From Neolewinella persica DSM 23188 (lineage in GTDB: Bacteria; Bacteroidota; Bacteroidia; Chitinophagales; Saprospiraceae): a DNA stretch of 64,000 nt. The notes beneath the pieces are model-generated. The model searched no databases. It saw only the letters and a program-made list of their open reading frames with translations, and was not told where the DNA came from. This document shows positions 8,633 to 16,651 of this stretch, piece by piece. Within the stretch, counting starts at the first letter, position 1. Each line of letters begins with the position of its first letter. Location: NCBI RefSeq assembly GCF_000373105.1, contig NZ_KB890435.1:33843-97842 (forward strand), written 5' to 3'. Position numbers and translations under genes: made by a program.

Positions 8633-9700
8633 ATGTTAAACCAACTGGAAGCCATCTACAACCGCTTCAAGAATCTTGAAGAGCAGCTCTCCGACCCGGA
8701 GATCATTACCGATCCGTCTAAATTCACGAAAGTGAATAAGGAATACGGTAAGCTGAAGCCGATTGCCGATACGTACCTAACCTACGCCGAACTGCTGGAG
8801 AACATCAAAAGCAGCGACGCCATGCGCAAGGACCCGGACCCGGAAATGCGGGAAATGGCGCAGATGGAATACGACGAATCCCGGGCGGAGAAAGAAAAAA
8901 TGGACGAAGACATTAAGGTGATGCTCATTCCGAAAGACCCGGAAGACGAGCGGGACATCATCATGGAAATTCGTTCTGGTGCGGGCGGGGACGAAGCCGC
9001 CATCTTCGCCGGTGACCTCTACGACATGTACCGCCGCTATTGCGACAATATGGGGTGGAAAATTGAGGTGATCGATGAAAACGAAGGTACTGCCGGCGGC
9101 TACTCTAAATTGGTGATTGAGGTGCATGGCGACGACGTCTACAGCCACCTTAAGTTCGAATCCGGCGCACACCGGGTTCAGCGCGTTCCAAAAACGGAGA
9201 GCCAGGGCCGGGTGCATACTTCAGCCGCCACCGTTGCCGTACTACCCAAAATGGAAGAAGAGGACATCAACATCAACAAAGCAGACTTGAAGATCGATAC
9301 CTTCCGCGCCTCCGGCGCAGGTGGGCAGCACGTCAACAAGACGGAATCTGCCATCCGGATCACCCACTTGCCCACCGGTATTGTGAGTGAAAGCCAGGAT
9401 GGCCGCAGCCAGCATAAGAACAAGGAGATTGCCATGGCGCAGCTCTACCAGCGCATCAAGAACGCCCAGGACACGGCCGCGCACAACGAGATGGCCAGCG
9501 CGCGCAAATCCCTTGTCGGAAGCGGCGACCGTTCCGAGAAGATCCGGACCTACAACTACCCACAAAACCGGGTGACCGATCACCGCATCAATCTGACGCT
9601 GCACAATCTGGACAAGATTATTGCCGGCGGGCTGGAACCGGTGATTGAGGGGTTGCAGGTGGCGGAGAATGCAACTAAGCTGCAGGAAGGGGTTGTGTAA
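8633..9700 (+). CDS. prfA: Peptide chain release factor 1
   Basis: Cytoplasmic class I release factor that recognises UAA/UAG and triggers peptidyl-tRNA hydrolysis on the ribosome. The 355-residue protein has the catalytic GGQ in GAGGQHVN at about residues 228-235 and the stop-codon recognition tripeptide context [14 protein letters not shown], with P-K-T in the PxT position, which marks RF1 rather than RF2. The N-terminal helical domain and C-terminal [20 protein letters not shown] segment are complete. The frame is open further upstream, but the ATG at 8633 ([11 protein letters not shown]) matches the family start and sits just after the promoter box. A hairpin at 9707 follows. Confidence 0.97.
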   Translation: MLNQLEAIYNRFKNLEEQLSDPEIITDPSKFTKVNKEYGKLKPIADTYLTYAELLENIKSSDAMRKDPDPEMREMAQMEYDESRAEKEKMDEDIKVMLIPKDPEDERDIIMEIRSGAGGDEAAIFAGDLYDMYRRYCDNMGWKIEVIDENEGTAGGYSKLVIEVHGDDVYSHLKFESGAHRVQRVPKTESQGRVHTSAATVAVLPKMEEEDININKADLKIDTFRASGAGGQHVNKTESAIRITHLPTGIVSESQDGRSQHKNKEIAMAQLYQRIKNAQDTAAHNEMASARKSLVGSGDRSEKIRTYNYPQNRVTDHRINLTLHNLDKIIAGGLEPVIEGLQVAENATKLQEGVV

Positions 9701-9706
9701 GTAGAC

Positions 9707-9731
9707 GAAAACTCGCTGCGCTCGTTTTCTT
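9707..9731 (+). terminator. Hairpin terminator after prfA
   Basis: Stem GAAAAC / GTTTTC with an inner GC/GC pair, 6 bp after the stop codon; the T-tract is in the 3' arm. A closely related hairpin with swapped bases (GAAAAG / CTTTTC) follows ffh at 27780, so both may belong to one structured gene-end family. Confidence 0.6.
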
Positions 9732-9877
9732 GGCAGATGTGCTTCGCACTTGGTAGTGGGTAGTGCTCTACCGCAGGGCTTTGCTCACTCCACTCGCAGG
9801 GCAATTTCACAATGCTTTCATCAAAAGAAAACCCCCACCTAAGAAATGCGTTATCAAGCAGTAACTAAATTCTTAGC

Positions 9878-11224
9878 ATGCTCCGCCTCCCGGCTCTCCT
9901 CCTTTCCGCCCTACTTCTTTCCATCCTTACTTCCTGCACCTTCGTCCAGGACCGCTACCCCACCCTGCCTCCCGGCCTTTACCGGGCCGAGCTTGCGCTG
10001 GAGTACAACCCCATCGTACCTAACCCAAAAGGCGCGCCGATCCCGGAAAAGACCAACCTTGAATTCGACGAGGTAACGGAAGGCCAACTCCCCTTCACGA
10101 TGGAAGTAGTGTACGAAACGGACACCACCTTCCGCATCGAGATCCACAATGGTGAAGAAATTACGGTGGTACCGGCCAAGGACATCATCACCGGCAGAGA
10201 TCAGCAGGCCGGCCGCGATACCCTCCGTATCGACTTTCCGGTATTCGACACGCACATCAGTGCTTACCACGAAGAAAACGTGATCGAAGGCGTCTGGGTA
10301 ATTCATTACCGGGACAACTACAGGATTCCTTTCAAAGCTTATTTCGGAAGAGGCCACCGTTTTACTTCCCTTCGTAAAACACCCGCAGCGGACGTTTCCG
10401 GAAAGTGGGCCGTGACCTTCGGAATGGGAGACGAGGAACCTTTCCCCGGAATTGCGGAGTTTGAACAAAACGGGAACCACCTTACGGGAACGTTCCGCAC
10501 GGAAACCGGGGACTATCGCTACCTGGAAGGAACCGTACAGGCCAACAAGTTGTATCTGAGTGTTTTTGATGGTAGCCACGCCTTCCTTTTTGAAGCCATC
10601 ATCAAGGAAGATGGCACCATTAGCGGCACCTTCCGATCCGGTCGCCATTACCTGACCAACTGGACGGCGAAGCGTGACGATAACTTCACCCTCATCAACC
10701 CGAATGAATTGACGCTGATGAAAGAGGATATTCCGCTCAGCTTCAGCTTTCCCAACGTTGATGGAGACACCATCTCGCTGGACGGCGAACAGTACGATGG
10801 ACGGCCCAAGTTGGTCCAGATCATGGGGACCTGGTGCCCCAACTGTCGGGAGGAAACTGCATTCATAAGAGATTACCTGGCCAACAACGACGTCAGAGAC
10901 CTGGAAGTCATCACCCTGGCCTTTGAAAAGTACGGCCAGGAAGATGAACGGAGTAAAGCATCGATTCGCCAATACTACGAGAACATGAAGGTATCGTGGC
11001 CAATACTGCTGGCTGGCCCCGCCGACAAGGACGCTGCTGGCATAGCCTTACCCATGCTTAGCAAAATCTTCAGCTTCCCCACCCTGCTGTTCGTGGACCG
11101 TGATAATAAGGTGAAGCGGATTTATACGGGCTTTAATGGAAAAGCGACCAGCAAGTATGGAGAATTTGAAGCTGGGTTTGAGGCTTCGGTTTCGGAGTTA
11201 TTAAAGACGGAAGCGAGTAAGTAG
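9878..11224 (+). CDS. TlpA/AhpC-TSA-type thioredoxin-fold lipoprotein
   Basis: Envelope thiol-disulfide oxidoreductase of the ResA/TlpA type. It has a lipoprotein signal with lipobox LTSC at residues 16-22. About 250 residues follow with beta-rich, DUF4369-like or lipocalin-like repeats (for example GEWAVTF/GTFRTETGDYRYLEGTV-type segments). The C-terminal thioredoxin domain carries GTWCPNC near residue 320 and a cis-Pro region FSFPTLLFVD. The CPNC active site differs from CEPC of classical ResA but keeps both cysteines. The likely role is reduction of disulfides or handling of cytochrome or oxidative stress; the exact substrate is unknown. It is a single gene, with an imperfect hairpin at 11267 after it. 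Confidence 0.85.
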   Translation: MLRLPALLLSALLLSILTSCTFVQDRYPTLPPGLYRAELALEYNPIVPNPKGAPIPEKTNLEFDEVTEGQLPFTMEVVYETDTTFRIEIHNGEEITVVPAKDIITGRDQQAGRDTLRIDFPVFDTHISAYHEENVIEGVWVIHYRDNYRIPFKAYFGRGHRFTSLRKTPAADVSGKWAVTFGMGDEEPFPGIAEFEQNGNHLTGTFRTETGDYRYLEGTVQANKLYLSVFDGSHAFLFEAIIKEDGTISGTFRSGRHYLTNWTAKRDDNFTLINPNELTLMKEDIPLSFSFPNVDGDTISLDGEQYDGRPKLVQIMGTWCPNCREETAFIRDYLANNDVRDLEVITLAFEKYGQEDERSKASIRQYYENMKVSWPILLAGPADKDAAGIALPMLSKIFSFPTLLFVDRDNKVKRIYTGFNGKATSKYGEFEAGFEASVSELLKTEASK

Positions 11225-11266
11225 ATTTACCTGTTTAGTGGTACTCAATAAGGGTGGTCCCTCTAA

Positions 11267-11334
11267 ATGTTTAACTTGTGGTTGACTCAAGCTCGCTTAG
11301 CTTGCTTGATTAGCCTAAACACACAATTGAACAT
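11267..11334. other. Imperfect inverted repeat before the DUF1559 protein gene
   Basis: ATGTTTAACTTGTG near 11267 pairs imperfectly with CACAATTGAACAT ending at 11334, and inside it CAAGC pairs with GCTTG. It ends 8 bp before the ATG at 11342, so it could act as a terminator of the upstream gene or a leader structure. Confidence 0.4.
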
Positions 11335-11341
11335 CCCCACT

Positions 11342-12982
11342 ATGATTACTCTTTCTAAGCGGAAATCCCGCTTTCGTCTCTTGGTGTCCCTCATCATTAT
11401 CCTGTTGGTTTGCCCACAGCTTCGTAGCCAAATAACTGCCGATGCGGGCGGGCCTTATGCCCTGGATGCCGATGGTAGCATTGCCCTGCAGGGCATGGCT
11501 GAGGTGAATGGAGATAAGCTTAGGCAGGTTGTCCTCGCTGCACAAAATTTTGCATCTGCCTACATAAGACTACCAGCTGCCTACCTGACCGATCCTTCCG
11601 GTACTCCGTTACTGAGTTGGCGTGTCATCCTCCTTCCTTTCCTGGGCGAACTGGAGCTATACAACCAATTCGACCGGACCAAAGCCTGGGATGACCCCGT
11701 CAACTTACCATTACTGGACCAAATGCCGGAAGTCTATCGTCGGTTAGGTGCGGCACCTGATGATGTTAATACGGCCTTTACGGGCGCTTTTCGAACGTTT
11801 GTGAGTGGGTCTGGGCAGAACGCCATGTTCGAGGGCGGTCCTGATGCAGGTTTTGAAACCAGTGGAGCAGGCACCACCCGCTTCCGGGACGTTACTGACG
11901 GCAGCTCCAATACTCTTTACCTTGGTGAAGTGGCTGGAACCGATATTCCTTGGACGGCCCCATTTGACGTAGACTTGAACACCTCCTCAATGCTCGACGA
12001 CCCAGCAGGTTTTTCGGGTGCGGCCGATAACGCCATCCTTTTTAGCTTACTTGATGGGCGGATAAAATTCCTGCTCGCCAATACTCCGCAAAACATCGTA
12101 GATGGCCTGTTTACCCGGGATGGCCGAGAAGACTCGGAAGACTTTCCGCTCTATCTTCTGGACCCTGGCACCATTGACGACAGCAGCTTTGCGTGGGACC
12201 TGGACGATGACGGCACCTTTGAATTTGTGGGGCCAACCCCTACCATTTCAGGATCGGACCTCCTTGTAGGGGTCAATAACGTAAGCTTAAGAGTCACGAC
12301 CACCACCGGAGTGGCCATTACGGTTTCCAGTACGGTAACTGTCAATGCCGTCAGTAACGACGAAGATGGAGACGGAGTGCTGGATGAGGCTGACTTTTGC
12401 CCGGGTACAGACATACCGGAGGCCACGGTTCCCGTCATCCGGTTAAAGCCCCGTCGCTTTGCGCTGCTGGACGGAGACGATCAGTTCGAAGGCCAGGCTT
12501 TTGGTTTCACCTTCGACCTGGAGGATACCGGCGGCTGCTCCTGCGAGCAAATCATCGATGAGCTACAACTCTCCAATAATAATCGCCGCTTTGGTTGCCG
12601 TTTCTTCCCGATGGCTGTTTGGGCAACCTACGTTTACTTTAATTCCCCTGTCCCCAAATCCCTGGACGGATCAGAAAAGCCAGCAGGCAATGACTGGGCC
12701 GAATTTCTTTCCGTAGAGGACAATGTTCTGGGTGCCAATTACCCCAACCCAGCTAACCAGGTAACCGTGGTTCCTTTTTCTATTCTGGAGGAAGGCACTA
12801 CCCGCCTGGAAGTATATGATGCCCTCGGGCGGCTGGTGGCCATCCCCCTTGCCGGAGAACGCCTGCCGGCGGGTAACTATGAAGTGGAAGTGGATGCCAG
12901 CCGTTTAACCGCCGGAACTTACTACTACCGGCTTTCTTCCGGAGACTTCACCGCCGTGAAACCAATGCAGGTAGTTCACTGA
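11342..12982 (+). CDS. Secreted T9SS protein with DUF1559-like domain apparently inserted in a PKD-like domain
   Basis: A 546-residue exported protein. Signal peptide is about 1-30. Residues 32-50 read DAGGPYALDADGSIALQG, the typical first strands of a PKD/Ig-like domain. Residues about 55-270 then match the DUF1559 (SBP_bac_10-like) pattern known mainly from planctomycete prepilin-like proteins: SWRVILLPFLGELELYNQFD, a WDDP turn, DGSSNTLYLGEVAG, a PWTAP segment, and DGRIKFLLAN before LFTRDGRE. The PKD-like pattern then resumes (FAWDLDDDGTFEFVG). A thrombospondin-3-like calcium loop (NDEDGDGVLDEADFCPG) lies near 340, and a type A T9SS sorting domain fills 461-546. The frame extends upstream, but the ATG at 11342 gives the signal peptide. 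Ligand unknown. Confidence 0.82.
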   Translation: MITLSKRKSRFRLLVSLIIILLVCPQLRSQITADAGGPYALDADGSIALQGMAEVNGDKLRQVVLAAQNFASAYIRLPAAYLTDPSGTPLLSWRVILLPFLGELELYNQFDRTKAWDDPVNLPLLDQMPEVYRRLGAAPDDVNTAFTGAFRTFVSGSGQNAMFEGGPDAGFETSGAGTTRFRDVTDGSSNTLYLGEVAGTDIPWTAPFDVDLNTSSMLDDPAGFSGAADNAILFSLLDGRIKFLLANTPQNIVDGLFTRDGREDSEDFPLYLLDPGTIDDSSFAWDLDDDGTFEFVGPTPTISGSDLLVGVNNVSLRVTTTTGVAITVSSTVTVNAVSNDEDGDGVLDEADFCPGTDIPEATVPVIRLKPRRFALLDGDDQFEGQAFGFTFDLEDTGGCSCEQIIDELQLSNNNRRFGCRFFPMAVWATYVYFNSPVPKSLDGSEKPAGNDWAEFLSVEDNVLGANYPNPANQVTVVPFSILEEGTTRLEVYDALGRLVAIPLAGERLPAGNYEVEVDASRLTAGTYYYRLSSGDFTAVKPMQVVH

Positions 12983-13009
12983 TATCCAAATAACGGGTAT
13001 ATTTCCGGG

Positions 13010-13702
13010 ATGCAACTAACCAACTCCAAGAAAATCGCTCTGCTGCTGGGTGCTACCGGTCTGGTAGGCTCCGCATTACTTGACGAACTACTGGCGCACG
13101 ATGCGTACATCCGGGTCATCGCCCCCACGCGCAGGCCGATGCACCGCCAGCACGACAAACTGGAAAACCCCGTCATCAACTTCGATGAACTGGAAGAATA
13201 TGCCGGCAAACTTCCCTGCCAGGATGTGTTCATTGCACTTGGTACGACCATCAAAAAAGCGGGCAGCAAGGAAGCGTTTCGGAAGGTGGACTTTGACTAC
13301 ATCGTCAAGGGTGCCCTGGTGGCTAAAACCGGTGGTGCCAACCAGTGCCTGTTGGTTTCCTCCTCCGGTGCCGATGTAGAGAGTCGGTTTTTCTACACCA
13401 GCGTCAAGGGGCAAACGGAAGAGGCCATAAAGGACCTTGGGTTCTGGGCCACCCACATTTTCCAACCGGGTGTATTGGTTGGTAACCGGGAAGAATTCCG
13501 GCTGGGCGAACGCATCGGTATCGGCGTTTCTAACCTGTTGCGGCGGATCAGTCCCGAAATCCTGGGCGATTACAACCCCACTAAAGTCAGCGTATTAGCC
13601 CAAAAAATGGTGGACGCGGCGCAGGGAATGGAGCCTGGTGTGCAGGTTCATGGTGCGATGAGTTTGTTGGAGGATAAGGCGGTTTCTGACGAGGATATTT
13701 AG
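13010..13702 (+). CDS. Atypical short-chain dehydrogenase (HTATIP2/TIP30-like NAD(P)-binding protein)
   Basis: Cytoplasmic NAD(P)-binding Rossmann protein of 230 residues. The nucleotide-binding turn GATGLVGSAL is at residues 14-23. It has VFIALGTTIKKAGSKEAFRK, then LLVSSSGADVES with a YTSVKGQTE segment placing Tyr and Lys as in atypical SDRs, and FQPGVLVGNREEFR. This combination is characteristic of the HTATIP2/YraR-like oxidoreductase group. The natural substrate is not known for the bacterial members. It begins 27 bp after the preceding T9SS gene, so it may be co-transcribed; an R18 copy starts 2 bp after its stop codon. Confidence 0.82.
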   Translation: MQLTNSKKIALLLGATGLVGSALLDELLAHDAYIRVIAPTRRPMHRQHDKLENPVINFDELEEYAGKLPCQDVFIALGTTIKKAGSKEAFRKVDFDYIVKGALVAKTGGANQCLLVSSSGADVESRFFYTSVKGQTEEAIKDLGFWATHIFQPGVLVGNREEFRLGERIGIGVSNLLRRISPEILGDYNPTKVSVLAQKMVDAAQGMEPGVQVHGAMSLLEDKAVSDEDI

Positions 13703-13704
13703 GG

Positions 13705-13722
13705 GGCGCGGTCGCAGGTGCA
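13705..13722 (+). repeat. R18 dispersed repeat, copy 3
   Basis: Core GGCGCGGTCGCAGGTGCA, followed after 5 nt by the arm AGGGATAACGGAGCAAGGG. It abuts the stop codon of the SDR gene. Confidence 0.85.
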
Positions 13723-13822
13723 AGGAAAGGGATAACGGAGCAAGGGCAGAAGGGCGATAGCTTCACCCGATTAGACCCGGAGGGCTACGGTGTGCACAGA
13801 TCTTTACGGTGCTCTAAATGAT

Positions 13823-13896
13823 CGCGATTTTACACATCCGATGAACTTTCAGCCGACTACGTCAGGCTGAAAGATGCATCGGATGAGAAAACCGCG
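13823..13896 (-). repeat. GNA-apex hairpin 3
   Basis: CGCG(a)TTTT pairs with AAAA(c)CGCG, CATCCGATG (13835) with CATCGGATG (13877), and TTTCAGCC with GGCTGAAA. The tip on the minus strand is GAC-GTA-GTC preceded by an unpaired T. Confidence 0.8.
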
Positions 13897-13906
13897 TGAC
13901 TGTCGA

Positions 13907-13991
13907 GCCGTTTTCTCATCGTAGGCATCTTTTTTGAGCACGGAGGCGAAGCCGAAGCGCTCAAAAAAGTTCCTCCGATGTGTAAAACGGC
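13907..13991 (+). repeat. GNA-apex hairpin 4
   Basis: GCCGTTTT (13907) pairs with AAAACGGC (ending 13991), and CTTTTTTGAGC pairs with GCTCAAAAAAG. The tip contains GGC-GAA-GCC. The flanks GCATCTT and AAGTTCCTCCGATG match the common outer part of hairpins 1-3. Confidence 0.75.
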
Positions 13992-14213
13992 GGGTCTGTA
14001 AACTTGTGTGCACACCATAGCCCGGAGGGTCGTCCGGCGAAGTAAGGGGCGAGCGATGAACCGCAGGATCAGGGAACCCCTCGCTCGTTTTCGTTGACGT
14101 AGCAGCATAAATGCTGCAGAACAGTGATCACAAAAAAAATAGTCTCCTGGTCACCGAAGGATTTCTCCAAGGAAGGCATCTAACCCAAAAACTTGTTTTT
14201 GAAACTCCAACAA

Positions 14214-16481
14214 ATGAAGAACTTCCACCTCACAATTTGCCTCCTGTTTTCGCTTTCCCTAACCGGACAACAATTTTACGACCTCAACACCATTCAAACC
14301 ATTGAAATTACCTTCGCTCAAAGCAACTGGGACCAGTTACTCGACGACGAGAAGGCTGGAGAGGAGAACTACATCCTGGCACAAAGTGTCAGCATCAACG
14401 GTACCGTCTTTGACAGCGTAGGCGTAAAGTATAAGGGCAACAGTACTTACAACGCTAACCAAACGAAGAATCCTTTCCACATTGAACTGGATACTTATAA
14501 AGACCACGATTATCAGGGCTATAAAGACATCAAACTGAGCAACGTGGCCAAAGATCCGTCGTTCCTGCGCGAGGTACTGAGCTACCAGATTCTGGGACAG
14601 TACATGGACGCGCCCTTGTCGAACTTCACCAATGTGTACGTCAACGGCACGCTGATCGGGCTATACTCCAACAGCGAAGCCATCAGCAAAACCTTTGTCA
14701 AAGATCGTTTTGGTTCCAAGAGCAATACCTTCATCAAATGTAATCCGCCAGCGGGGGCCGGGCCACAGTCCAACGATTTCCCCAATCTGGTTTATCTCGG
14801 CCAGGACAGCTCGGACTACTACGATGCTTACGAATTAAAATCAGATGCTGGCTGGCAGGAGCTCATCGACCTGTGTGACACCCTCAGTAACGAAATAGAC
14901 GCGATTGAAAGCATTCTGGACGTAGACCGTGCGCTATGGATGATGGCTTTTAACAACGTATTTGTCAACCTGGACAGCTACCTGGGTGCCTTTTCGCAAA
15001 ATTATTACCTGTACCGGGACGATTACGGCCGCTTCATCCCCGTTGTCTGGGACCTTAATGAATCCTTCGGCAAGTTTGCCATGACCGGTTCCGGACAACT
15101 AAATGGCACCGCAGCCATGCAACGGATGAGCCACCTGCAGGAATCTACCAATGCCAGTTACCCGCTCATTCGCCAGCTATTAGCCAACCCAACCTACAAG
15201 CGCATGTATGTAGCGCACATGAAAACCATGCTGTTGGAGAACTTCGACAATGCAACCTATGCCGCAACCGGAGAAGCCCTCCAGGCCCTGATCGATGATG
15301 CCGTAATGGCCGACGGTAACAAGTTTTTCACCTACGCTAATTTCATTAGTAACCTGAACAGCGACATCAGTACAGGCGGCGGACCACGCGGTGAAAACAC
15401 CCCCGGCATCACCAACCTGATGGACGGCCGGTCTGACTATCTGCTTGGGCTGACGGACTTTACGGCAGCAGCTCCCTCCATTGTTGACCCGGCGGTTAGT
15501 GAGCCTTCCCCTGTGGTCGGTGAATCCGTGACCGTTACGGCGGTGATTGCCGGAGGTTCTTCGGTCACATTGGGTTACCGCAGTACGCATCAGGCACCCT
15601 TTACTAAAGTAACCATGTTTGACGACGGCGCCAACGGCGACGGTGCAGCAAATGATGGCATTTATGGTGTTAGTATCCGCATCACCGGAACCCAGACCGA
15701 ATACTTCGTGTACGCGGAAAACGAGGATGCTGGTCTGTTCTCTCCCCAGCGTGCGGAACATGAGTTCCACACCATCGCGGCCACCACCTCCGGCGTCACC
15801 GCCGGCGACCTGGTCATCAATGAGTTTATGGCCTCCAACGACGCAACAGTCGCCGATGAACGCGGTGATTTTGACGACTGGATCGAACTCTACAACAACA
15901 CCTCCTCCCCCATCGACCTTACCGGTTACTTTCTTTCTGACAATCCGGATAACCTGGATAAGTACGACATTCCCGAAGGCACCGTTATTGAAGGAAATGG
16001 TTACCTGATCATCTGGGCCGACGAAGACGGCGACGAGCAGGAAGGGCTCCATGCGAACTTCAAACTCTCCGCCGGAGGCGAATCCGTACTGCTGATGAAC
16101 GCAGATACCGTGATCATCGACGAGGTGACCTACGGTGAAATTGAAACGGACATCTCCTACGCCCGCCTGCCAAATGGCACCGGCGATTTTGAGTTCGCCT
16201 CCCCCACCTTCAATGCGGAGAATACGGTGGTAGCCACCGCCAACCCTCAGGCTGTCAGCATCGGTCTGCGCGTATCTCCAAACCCCGCCAACGGCGGCTT
16301 CTACCTCGATTTTGATACGCCACAAAACGACGGTCGAGACCTGAGCATCTACGACATTACCGGGCGCATGATGCTGCAGAAAGTCATCCGGGGCGGGCAT
16401 TGGATAGAAACAGCCGATTGGAAACCCGGGCTTTACCTGGTTCGGGTAGATTCTGGTGTGGTAAAGTTAGTAGTGGAGTAA
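14214..16481 (+). CDS. Secreted CotH-kinase-family protein with lamin-tail domain and T9SS signal
   Basis: A 755-residue exported protein. The signal peptide starts at the ATG at 14214 (KNFHLTICLLFSLSLTGQ); an upstream in-frame ATG at 14193 would spoil it. Residues about 15-400 form a CotH domain: GVKYKGNSTYN, KDIKLSNVAKDPSFLREVLS, NVYVNGTLIGLYSNSEAISK and FIPVVWDLNESFGKF, the last holding the Asp typical of the family's atypical kinase fold. CotH in Bacillus phosphorylates spore coat proteins; in Bacteroidota the substrates are unknown. Residues about 540-670 are a lamin-tail (LTD) domain (LVINEFMASND, DDWIELYNN, FLSDN). The C-terminus is a type A T9SS domain (VSPNPANGGFYLDF to KPGLYLVRVD). 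A strong hairpin follows at 16548. Confidence 0.88.
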   Translation: MKNFHLTICLLFSLSLTGQQFYDLNTIQTIEITFAQSNWDQLLDDEKAGEENYILAQSVSINGTVFDSVGVKYKGNSTYNANQTKNPFHIELDTYKDHDYQGYKDIKLSNVAKDPSFLREVLSYQILGQYMDAPLSNFTNVYVNGTLIGLYSNSEAISKTFVKDRFGSKSNTFIKCNPPAGAGPQSNDFPNLVYLGQDSSDYYDAYELKSDAGWQELIDLCDTLSNEIDAIESILDVDRALWMMAFNNVFVNLDSYLGAFSQNYYLYRDDYGRFIPVVWDLNESFGKFAMTGSGQLNGTAAMQRMSHLQESTNASYPLIRQLLANPTYKRMYVAHMKTMLLENFDNATYAATGEALQALIDDAVMADGNKFFTYANFISNLNSDISTGGGPRGENTPGITNLMDGRSDYLLGLTDFTAAAPSIVDPAVSEPSPVVGESVTVTAVIAGGSSVTLGYRSTHQAPFTKVTMFDDGANGDGAANDGIYGVSIRITGTQTEYFVYAENEDAGLFSPQRAEHEFHTIAATTSGVTAGDLVINEFMASNDATVADERGDFDDWIELYNNTSSPIDLTGYFLSDNPDNLDKYDIPEGTVIEGNGYLIIWADEDGDEQEGLHANFKLSAGGESVLLMNADTVIIDEVTYGEIETDISYARLPNGTGDFEFASPTFNAENTVVATANPQAVSIGLRVSPNPANGGFYLDFDTPQNDGRDLSIYDITGRMMLQKVIRGGHWIETADWKPGLYLVRVDSGVVKLVVE

Positions 16482-16547
16482 GCGTACTGACCCTAAACTA
16501 ATAGTACGGCACAAGCCCAACCTCGACCATTAAGTGTCGAAAATGTT

Positions 16548-16580
16548 AGGCCCCGTATCCAAGCATGGGATACGGGGCCT
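16548..16580. terminator. Perfect 13-bp hairpin between convergent genes
   Basis: AGGCCCCGTATCC pairs with GGATACGGGGCCT around a 7-nt loop. There is no T-run, but its position between the CotH gene and the convergent PQQ-like gene suggests a bidirectional terminator. Confidence 0.65.
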
Positions 16581-16651
16581 ATAAACGTTCAGCAGAGAAA
16601 TGCTTAACGTAAACCACAGAAGGGCAGCAGCAGCTTCCAAGCTACCGTATC

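Larger units (their letters stand above)
13774..14031. mobile_element. 258-bp MITE-like nested inverted repeat
   Basis: The outer arms are GACCC at both ends, then GGGCTACGGTGTGCACA (from 13782) opposite a strand that reads GGGCTATGGTGTGCACA on the complement (ending 14023), continuing to TTTAC. Inside lie two separate hairpins (13823-13896 and 13907-13991). There is no transposase gene and no clear target duplication. It could be a MITE or a composite REP-like element. Confidence 0.6.
13703..14213. other. 511-bp intergenic region filled with repeats
   Basis: Holds R18 copy 3 at 13705, then a 258-bp nested inverted repeat (13774-14031) with two GNA-apex hairpins, then a 7-bp stem CGAGCGA / TCGCTCG (about 14050-14090). 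No protein-coding sequence is convincing. Confidence 0.7.

Noticed and set aside
13823..13991. Integron attC sites
   Set aside because: The hairpins have unpaired bases and variable stems like attC, but the required GTTRRRY/RYYYAAC core sites and an integrase are missing.
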